Origin: Mycobacterium sp. D16Q14 | GTDB lineage: Bacteria; Actinomycetota; Actinomycetes; Mycobacteriales; Mycobacteriaceae | Assembly: GCA_002013415.1 (NCBI GenBank) | Contig: MAEX01000019.1 | Span: 41,687 to 105,686 of the forward strand | Length of the DNA: 64,000 nt | Reading direction: 5' to 3' | Part shown: piece after piece, positions 58,823 through 64,000 of the stretch | Numbering within the stretch: position 1 is the stretch's first letter | How the letters are laid out: each line of letters begins with the position of its first letter | Notes under the pieces: generated by a model | Told to the model about the DNA's origin: nothing | Database searches by the model: none | The model's input: the letters and a program-made list of their open reading frames with translations, nothing else | Translations under genes and position numbers: made by a program

Positions 58823-59902
58823 ATGTCAGATCTGCCTACTCGCACCTACGCCGAGTTTCCGGGAATCAGTACCCGCGCCTGGGAACACCCCGCCGACCGG
58901 GCGGCTCTGCAAACACTGCGCAGCCTCAAAGGCTTCGACACCATCCTCAAGGCGCTGGCCGCGCTGCTGCGGGAACGTCAGCATCGGCTGATGTATCTGG
59001 CGACCGCCGTCCGCGTCGATGATCGACAGTTCACGTCACTGCACGACACCCTCAATGACTGCGCGCGCGTCCTTGATGCCCCCGAAACCCCGGAGCTCTA
59101 CGTCATTCAGGGGCCATACGCCAATGCGTACACCATCGGCATGGACCAACCGTTCATCGTGCTGACCTCCGCCCTGCTGGACCTGATGAACGAGCAGGAG
59201 CTGCGCTTCATCGTCGGCCACGAACTCGGGCACGCACTCTCCGGGCATGCGGTGTACCGCACCATGCTGATGCACCTGATGCGGCTGGCCGGGAACCTCG
59301 GCTGGATGCCGATCGGCGGGTGGGCGCTGCGTGCCGTCGTCGCCGCTCTCATGGAATGGCAGCGCAAGTCCGAGCTTTCCGGGGACCGCGCCGGAATGCT
59401 CTGCGGCCAGGACGTGGACACCGCAATCCGGGTGGAGATGAAGCTGGCCGGAGGTTCGCGCCTCGACGAGATGGATACGCAGCGCTTTCTGGCCCAGGCG
59501 GCAGAGTACGAGCGCACCGGAGACATGCGTGACGGCGTACTCAAACTGCTCAACCTCGAACTGCAATCGCACCCGTTCTCCGTATTGAGGGCCGCCGAGC
59601 TCAGCAAGTGGATCGACCGCGGCGAGTATGGCTCGATCCTCAGCGGGGACTATCCGCGACGCGAAGAGGACGCACAGGCCGATCTGGGTTCCGAATTCCG
59701 CTCCGCGGCAAGGTCATACAGGGAGAATTTCGATTCCTCGACCGACCCGCTGATCTCCGCGCTGCGCAACTTCGGATCCACGCTCGATGGCGTCGTCAAT
59801 GTCGTCGGGCAGGGCGTCACCGATGTCGCCACCGACATGCGACGCCGGTTCTCGGAGTGGCGCAACAATTCCGACGACGAGCCACGCGATGGCTACACCT
59901 GA
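58823..59902 (+). CDS. M48-family zinc metallopeptidase
   Basis: A 359-residue protease of the M48 (Ste24/HtpX-like) family. The active site is FIVGHELGHALSGHAVYR (HExxH), with the third ligand Glu in the downstream helix ALMEWQRKSELSGDRAG, a typical ExxxD-type motif. A central hydrophobic stretch (LMRLAGNLGWMPIGGWALRAVVAAL) between the two motifs may anchor it in the membrane. The C-terminal 130 residues are hydrophilic. It probably degrades misfolded membrane or envelope proteins. The ATG at 58823 is chosen; a TTG at 58814 is in frame. It is followed 15 bases later by a small conserved hypothetical gene. Confidence 0.85.
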   Translation: MSDLPTRTYAEFPGISTRAWEHPADRAALQTLRSLKGFDTILKALAALLRERQHRLMYLATAVRVDDRQFTSLHDTLNDCARVLDAPETPELYVIQGPYANAYTIGMDQPFIVLTSALLDLMNEQELRFIVGHELGHALSGHAVYRTMLMHLMRLAGNLGWMPIGGWALRAVVAALMEWQRKSELSGDRAGMLCGQDVDTAIRVEMKLAGGSRLDEMDTQRFLAQAAEYERTGDMRDGVLKLLNLELQSHPFSVLRAAELSKWIDRGEYGSILSGDYPRREEDAQADLGSEFRSAARSYRENFDSSTDPLISALRNFGSTLDGVVNVVGQGVTDVATDMRRRFSEWRNNSDDEPRDGYT

Positions 59903-59917
59903 CCACGGAGACTCACC

Positions 59918-60322
59918 ATGCCCGATCCGAGCTACATGAACTTCTACGTAGAGCGGGCCGCATCCGATGCGCCGGTGGTCATGGCCTGCACCCAGGCCTG
60001 TGGCCTTGCCCTGGAATCAGATGGCCATCCCGCCGATGACGCGGATGGCTATGTCCAGATCACCAAGTACACGGACGGATTCGAGATGGGGCTGTGCATC
60101 ATCTGGCCGCCCACCGCGCCGATGCCCCGGCCCGGTGCGACAAGAGGTCTCGGATCAGCAGAGGTAGCCCGTAAGGTGCTCTCCCCCGCCGATATGCGCG
60201 CCGTCCTGCGGGCACAGATCGATGACCGTGCCACTGAAGCCGAGCGCTATGACACGCTCGGCCAAGCCCAGGCCGCCGCGCGGCTGCGCGAGGAGGCCGG
60301 GGTCATCGCCGGATACCTATAG
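59918..60322 (+). CDS. Hypothetical protein
   Basis: A 134-residue cytoplasmic protein with no recognised family. The sequence begins MPDPSYMNFYVERAASDA, has a Trp/Pro-rich centre (LCIIWPPTAPMPRPGATRG), and ends in a helical region with alternating Ala and charged residues (DRATEAERYDTLGQAQAAARLREEAG). It begins 15 bases after the M48 peptidase gene on the same strand, so the two are probably cotranscribed. It overlaps the convergent TetR gene by six bases. Confidence 0.6.
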   Translation: MPDPSYMNFYVERAASDAPVVMACTQACGLALESDGHPADDADGYVQITKYTDGFEMGLCIIWPPTAPMPRPGATRGLGSAEVARKVLSPADMRAVLRAQIDDRATEAERYDTLGQAQAAARLREEAGVIAGYL

Positions 60323-60985
60323 CGACCCGTAGCGCCGCGCGATGCCGTCGCACAGGATCTCCACACCCTTGACGATCACTTCACGCGGATTGGTCACCTG
60401 CGGCAGGTAGCCCACCCCCACCAGTGCGGCCAGTCGCGGAGACTCCGGCAGCTCGACATTGCCGCCGATCAGCTCGGACAATCCCGAAAAGTCAGTGCGT
60501 GCACCTGGGGAGACGAGCTGCCCACCGACCGCACCGAGACCGACGCCCTGCGAGTAGCTCCACACCTGAAACGCTAACTCCGCCGCTTCGGGCACCGGAA
60601 CCCCAAGGTGACCGAAGGCCTCCAACAACCAGTCGAAACACACCAGAGTGTCGGGCTGCATCCCGTTGCGTGGCACCGCGTACGCCAACAGCACCCAGGG
60701 ATGGGTGCTGTACAGATTGAAGTCATATTCGACGGCGACGCGCACCCGTGCCCGCCAGTCAGGGTCGCCCATCATGTCGGCGGGATAGGCGAATCGCCGG
60801 GTGACCTCTGCGGTCATCTCGACCAGCAGCGCGTCCTTGTCGGCGACGTGGCGGTACAGCGACATAGCCCCCACTCCGAGAGCCTCGGCGATCTTGCGCA
60901 TGGACACACCGGTCAGGCCTTCTGCATCGGCAATCGTGATGGCCTTGGCGACAATCGATTCCAGCGTGAGACGCGGATCGGTCAC
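60317..60985 (-). CDS. TetR-family regulator of the adjacent MFS gene
   Basis: A 222-residue TetR regulator with the N-terminal helix-turn-helix ITIADAEGLTGVSMRKIAEALGVGAMSLYRHVADKDALL (read in two parts) and a helical ligand domain of the TetR_C type, with VWSYSQGVGLGAVGGQ. GTG at 60985 is chosen because GGAGGGAGC lies directly upstream; the much longer open frame upstream crosses the promoter and the MFS gene and is not used. It is divergent from an MFS drug-efflux gene, and two symmetric operator sites lie between them, so it likely represses that gene. Confidence 0.87.
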   Translation of the reverse strand: MTDPRLTLESIVAKAITIADAEGLTGVSMRKIAEALGVGAMSLYRHVADKDALLVEMTAEVTRRFAYPADMMGDPDWRARVRVAVEYDFNLYSTHPWVLLAYAVPRNGMQPDTLVCFDWLLEAFGHLGVPVPEAAELAFQVWSYSQGVGLGAVGGQLVSPGARTDFSGLSELIGGNVELPESPRLAALVGVGYLPQVTNPREVIVKGVEILCDGIARRYGSL

Positions 60986-61028
60986 GATGCTCCCTCCATA
61001 ACTCGATTGACCGGCTTCACCAATTTGC

Positions 61029-61064
61029 GTACAGTGTACCCAGTCTACTGCGTACGCCGTACGC
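61029..61064. promoter_or_regulatory. Twin operator sites between TetR and MFS genes
   Basis: GTACAGTGTAC at 61029-61039 and GTACGCCGTAC at 61052-61062 (within the perfect palindrome GCGTACGCCGTACGC, 61050-61064) both have the form GTAC-N3-GTAC, with starts 23 bases apart. They sit in the promoter region of the MFS gene. Likely binding sites for the TetR protein. Confidence 0.65.
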
Positions 61065-61091
61065 GCCCCAATATCACCGGAGCGATACCCC

Positions 61092-62594
61092 ATGACCACC
61101 TGCAAGAGCACTGCGCCCGAAAACGCGACGCCGGAAGGCGCCCGCGCTGGACGACGTACCTGGTTCGGGCTGGCCACGCTCCTGTTGCCCGTGTTCCTGG
61201 TGTCGATGGACGTCTCCGTGCTGTTCCTGGCGATGCCACGGCTGTCCGAGTCACTCAATCCATCGGCAGCCGAACAGCTCTGGATCCTGGATGTGTACGG
61301 ATTCCTGCTCGCCGGACTGCTCATCACCATGGGCAACCTGGGCGACCGGTGGGGACGTCGACGTCTCATGCTCTGGGGTGCAACACTTTTTGGCATCGCA
61401 TCGGTGTTCGCCGCATTCGCGCCCACCCCGCTGGCACTGATCGCAGCACGCGCACTGATGGGTATCGGTGGGGCCACCCTGCTGCCCGCCAGCCTGGCGC
61501 TTATCGGCGTCATGTTCCCCAACGCCCGCCAGAAGGCGCTCGCGGTCGGCATCTGGGCTGCGGCCTTCTCATTCGGTGCCGCCGTCGGCCCCGTCATCGG
61601 CGGCCTGCTGTTGCACCACTACTGGTGGGGCTCGGTGTTCCTCATCAACGTTCCGGTGCTCATTGTGCTGCTGCTCACCGCCAACGCGCTCATCCCCGAA
61701 TACCGAAACCCCGTCCTGGAACCGTTCGACCTCGCTGGCGTCGCGCTGTCGATGACCGGAATCATGACCCTGGTGTATGCCGTGAAAGCCGCAGCGACGC
61801 ATGGCTTCTCACTATCCGTCGCGATCACCGGTGTGATCGGTGTCGTCGCCCTGGCGGTGTTCGTCCGGCAGCAGATGCGCTGCCCGCATCCGCTGCTCGC
61901 GCTGGACCTGTTCCGCAACCGGACCTTCACCGTGGCAATCGTCGGCACCGTCGCCGCGATGGCGACGTTCGGCGCCACGACCTACCTCACCGGGCTCTAC
62001 CTGCAGTCGGTGCTCGGCTTCGACGTGCTGGCCGCCGCCTTCCTCGGACTGCCCATGGCGCTAACGGTCGCCTACTTCTCGATGGATGCAGCACGTATCG
62101 AGCGTCTACTCGGAGAGCGCTGGACATTCGTGGTGTCTCTGCTGGCCATGGCGGTCGGCAACGCAGTGCTCCTCGCGCTGGGCCCGCACGGGCCGGTGGG
62201 CGTCTACATCGCGGCGACGGTGATCGTGGGCGCCGGTGCCGGTGTCATGTTCACGTTCGTCTCTGCCGTGGCGCTCAATGCGGCCCCGACCGAGCGGGCC
62301 GGGCAGGCCACGGGCATCTCCGAGATGAGCTTTGAGCTCGGGACGGCCTTCGGGCTGGCCTTGTTCGGAGCCCTGGCCTCGGCGATCTTCGCCGCCCGCA
62401 CCCATGTGCACGAGACACTCGGACAGGCCATGGCACGCGCCAAGGACATCGGTGGTGAGGCGGGTGCCGCCGCGGCCGAGCTCGCCAGAGCCGGATGGAC
62501 CGACGGAATCCACGCGGTAACGGGAGTATCGACGCTGGTCCTGGTCGCCACCGCGATCACGGCCGCCGTTGTGATGCGTCACAGCGACAGCTGA
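61092..62594 (+). CDS. MFS drug efflux transporter, DHA2 type
   Basis: A 500-residue transporter with 14 predicted membrane segments. Helix 1 is LATLLLPVFLVSMDVSVLFLAMP, the motif A loop is GNLGDRWGRRRLMLWGATL, and motif C is AAFSFGAAVGPVIGGLLLHHYWW. These are marks of SmvA/EmrB-type quaternary-amine or dye exporters. A long C-terminal part with alternating Ala and charged residues links to the final helix. It is under likely control of the divergent TetR gene. The ATG at 61092 is taken, giving MTTCKSTAPENATPEGARAG. Confidence 0.88.
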   Translation: MTTCKSTAPENATPEGARAGRRTWFGLATLLLPVFLVSMDVSVLFLAMPRLSESLNPSAAEQLWILDVYGFLLAGLLITMGNLGDRWGRRRLMLWGATLFGIASVFAAFAPTPLALIAARALMGIGGATLLPASLALIGVMFPNARQKALAVGIWAAAFSFGAAVGPVIGGLLLHHYWWGSVFLINVPVLIVLLLTANALIPEYRNPVLEPFDLAGVALSMTGIMTLVYAVKAAATHGFSLSVAITGVIGVVALAVFVRQQMRCPHPLLALDLFRNRTFTVAIVGTVAAMATFGATTYLTGLYLQSVLGFDVLAAAFLGLPMALTVAYFSMDAARIERLLGERWTFVVSLLAMAVGNAVLLALGPHGPVGVYIAATVIVGAGAGVMFTFVSAVALNAAPTERAGQATGISEMSFELGTAFGLALFGALASAIFAARTHVHETLGQAMARAKDIGGEAGAAAAELARAGWTDGIHAVTGVSTLVLVATAITAAVVMRHSDS

Positions 62595-62631
62595 TCGGGA
62601 ACCTTCGGCGCACCGGACTCGTAGAACACAT

Positions 62632-63201
62632 ATGACCCGCGAGATCCGAGACATCGACTCCGCCACTGAGGCCGTTGCCCACCGCGTGATCGCCACGGCA
62701 TTCGCAGAGGATCCCGTGGTCCGTTGGGTGAACTCCGACCCCCGGCGTGACCAGGCGATTTTCCACGGGATCTCGCTCGCCTTGCACGGCTCCGGCCAGG
62801 GCGAGTACTTGCTGTACGAGGACGGCGTGGCGGTCGGGGCCGCGCATTGGGATCCCCCGAGCTGGGAGCCACCGGGCGCGCAGCGGATGCGGGCCATCCC
62901 GTTGCTTCTCGGCGGGGTGCGGCTCGGCGTCTTCCGCGGTGTTGCCCTGGCGCGTGCCGCCGCCGCGGTCCGACCCAAGCACCCGCACTGGTATCTGGCG
63001 ACTATCGGTGCCGCCATCCCCGGCAGAGGCATCGGCTCAGCGCTCCTCAAACACCAGATCGATCAGATCGAAGGTCCGGCATATCTGGAGAGCTCCAATA
63101 TCCGCAACAACCCGCTCTACGAACGCTTCGGATTCACCGTGGTCGACGAGATCAAACCGGCGCCCGACGGCCCCACGCTGTGGGCAATGTACCGGGACTG
63201 A
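62632..63201 (+). CDS. GNAT-family acetyltransferase
   Basis: A 189-residue acetyltransferase. The acetyl-CoA binding loop is HWYLATIGAAIPGRGIGSALL, with the R/Q-x-x-G-x-G pattern in GRGIGS, followed by the conserved YLESSNIRNNPLYERFGF ending. Such proteins acetylate amines on small molecules or proteins; the substrate is unknown. It lies 37 bases after the MFS gene on the same strand and could be cotranscribed, suggesting a resistance role, but this is inference. Confidence 0.85.
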   Translation: MTREIRDIDSATEAVAHRVIATAFAEDPVVRWVNSDPRRDQAIFHGISLALHGSGQGEYLLYEDGVAVGAAHWDPPSWEPPGAQRMRAIPLLLGGVRLGVFRGVALARAAAAVRPKHPHWYLATIGAAIPGRGIGSALLKHQIDQIEGPAYLESSNIRNNPLYERFGFTVVDEIKPAPDGPTLWAMYRD

Positions 63202-63361
63202 TTGCGCCCCAACGTCGCTGATAGCGGACTCACCGGATCAATGAGAATCGGTAACGACCGCGACTACCCTGGCGATGGAATACCTAGAGTTCGGCGTGAA
63301 ATAGTGCTGATAGTTGTCTCCGCCCGGTGTGGTGGGGGCGCCGGTAGTACAGAGGGTTGAG

Positions 63362-64000
63362 ATGACGATTGTTCCGCCTCCCGTCGAGGACACCGCGATG
63401 CGGGCGTGGGAGTTCCCCGAGAACGACCCCGAACCGCCCGCACCGTCGAGCAAGTACGTACCCGGCGAGCCGCAGCTGCGTGCTGCGGCCTTCGGGACGC
63501 TGATCGGTCTGCTGGTGGCGGTGTTACTGGGCGCGGCCTATGGCGCCGAGCCCGGCGGTTCACTGTGGGCCTTGAATAAAACCGTCTTCACCACTCACTC
63601 CCAGGACGTGGCTGTGCGTGCCGTGGTCTCCCCGCTCAAGAACGCCCAAGACATCCTGGGCAATGGCATGCAGCCCTCTCCCGATCAACTCACCGCGGCG
63701 CGTACCTCACTCAACGAGGCCAAACGAGGACTGGAGTTCGTCTCCGCCTCCAATGAACGCACCACACTGCAAAACCTTTATCTGCAGCTCACTCAGCAGC
63801 TGCGCCAGTACACACCCGAACAGGCACAGCAACTTCCCGCGCTGCCCGCGCCCCCAGGCGTGAACACCGACGCGAATCTGGCCGCCAACGTGGGGCCCGC
63901 CGCACCGGCATCATCGCCGCCAAGCTGGGGTTACGCCGCCGCCGCGAGCGCACCGGGCCCGGCGCCGCAGTCCTACTCGGCTGCCCCGCCTCCCGGAATG
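63362..64000 (+). CDS. Membrane-anchored protein resembling the outer region of anti-sigma factors (3' end outside window)
   Basis: At least 213 residues, open to the window end. A short cytoplasmic part (MTIVPPPVEDTAMRAWEFPE and following Pro-rich residues) is followed by one membrane helix, FGTLIGLLVAVLLGAAYGA, at about 45-65. The external part reads GGSLWALNKTVF, then about 80 helical residues, then a Pro/Ala-rich tail (PALPAPPGVN). The GxxLWxLxxxVF pattern after the membrane helix and the helical hairpin resemble the outer half of RsdA-like anti-sigma factors (DUF5667-type). The short cytoplasmic segment may be too small to bind a sigma factor in the usual way. AGAGGG precedes the ATG. 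Confidence 0.6.
   Translation, partial: MTIVPPPVEDTAMRAWEFPENDPEPPAPSSKYVPGEPQLRAAAFGTLIGLLVAVLLGAAYGAEPGGSLWALNKTVFTTHSQDVAVRAVVSPLKNAQDILGNGMQPSPDQLTAARTSLNEAKRGLEFVSASNERTTLQNLYLQLTQQLRQYTPEQAQQLPALPAPPGVNTDANLAANVGPAAPASSPPSWGYAAAASAPGPAPQSYSAAPPPGM

Noticed and set aside
60608..62335. Plus-strand open frame (about 575 codons) over the TetR and MFS genes
   Set aside because: Its composition is Arg/Ala/His-rich and it crosses a promoter and both real genes in other frames.
1..64000. CRISPR array or transposase-bearing insertion sequence
   Set aside because: No regularly spaced repeats with unique spacers and no transposase motifs (DDE, HUH) were recognised. The 33-bp array at 6298-6429 has no spacers.

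Overview
The window is chromosomal DNA of a rapidly growing mycobacterium, most likely of the Mycobacteroides abscessus/chelonae group. The evidence is high GC content, the pimA-patA-pgsA-HIT-thrS block in the order known from mycobacteria, F420/PPOX and DUF1990-type genes, a Gly-Cys-Val tRNA cluster, and a mycobacterial-type NRPS with MbtH. The species assignment is inference from gene content and style; no search was run.

Layout. (1) 1-5272, minus strand: phosphatidylinositol mannoside genes with a HIT-family Ap4A phosphorylase and threonyl-tRNA synthetase, nearly all with overlapping start and stop codons. (2) 5365-9895: an AraC/DJ-1 regulator with an in-frame 33-bp tandem repeat, divergent from a DJ-1/PfpI enzyme, then small housekeeping or unknown genes. 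(3) 9898-16732: a LuxC/LuxE-like carboxylate reduction pair, then a four-gene catabolic operon (aldolase, M19 dipeptidase, RidA, ketopantoate-reductase-like). A divergent TetR gene follows, with one shared 18-bp operator-like sequence in both promoters. (4) 16799-17298: four tRNA genes, followed by about 1.7 kb of poorly conserved sequence. (5) 19028-21403: a nitrilase-family amidase, an aldo/keto reductase, and a collapsed BKACE pseudogene.

(6) 21407-41213 is a purine-degradation island of about 20 kb. It has guanine deaminase, 8-oxoguanine deaminase, a three-gene xanthine dehydrogenase set (XdhC, fused FeS-Mo subunit, FAD subunit) and a molybdopterin cytidylyltransferase-like gene. It continues with uricase, HIU hydrolase, OHCU decarboxylase, a hydantoin/allantoin racemase, PuuE-type allantoinase and allantoicase. 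There are also three transporters (NCS2, NCS1, DctA), a GntR regulator and a DUF6986 aldolase. Together they can take guanine to ureidoglycolate plus urea. The NCS2 permease carries a C-terminal OHCU-decarboxylase-like domain in which the catalytic His position is Phe.

(7) 42216-55594 is a putative iron-regulated natural-product operon: formyltransferase, MbtH, and a 4023-residue NRPS (C-A-T-E-C-A-T-C-A-T-Re). The promoter holds two overlapping IdeR-like boxes, and a DHA2 exporter lies upstream. Formyltransferase, MbtH, reductive release and an iron box together suggest an N-formylated peptide aldehyde or alcohol, possibly a siderophore. This is the best candidate for an undescribed system.

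(8) 57403-64000: an SDR remnant, a SMI1-like lipoprotein, an M48 peptidase, a TetR/MFS efflux pair with twin GTAC-N3-GTAC sites, a GNAT enzyme, and a truncated membrane protein resembling the outer half of anti-sigma factors such as RsdA.
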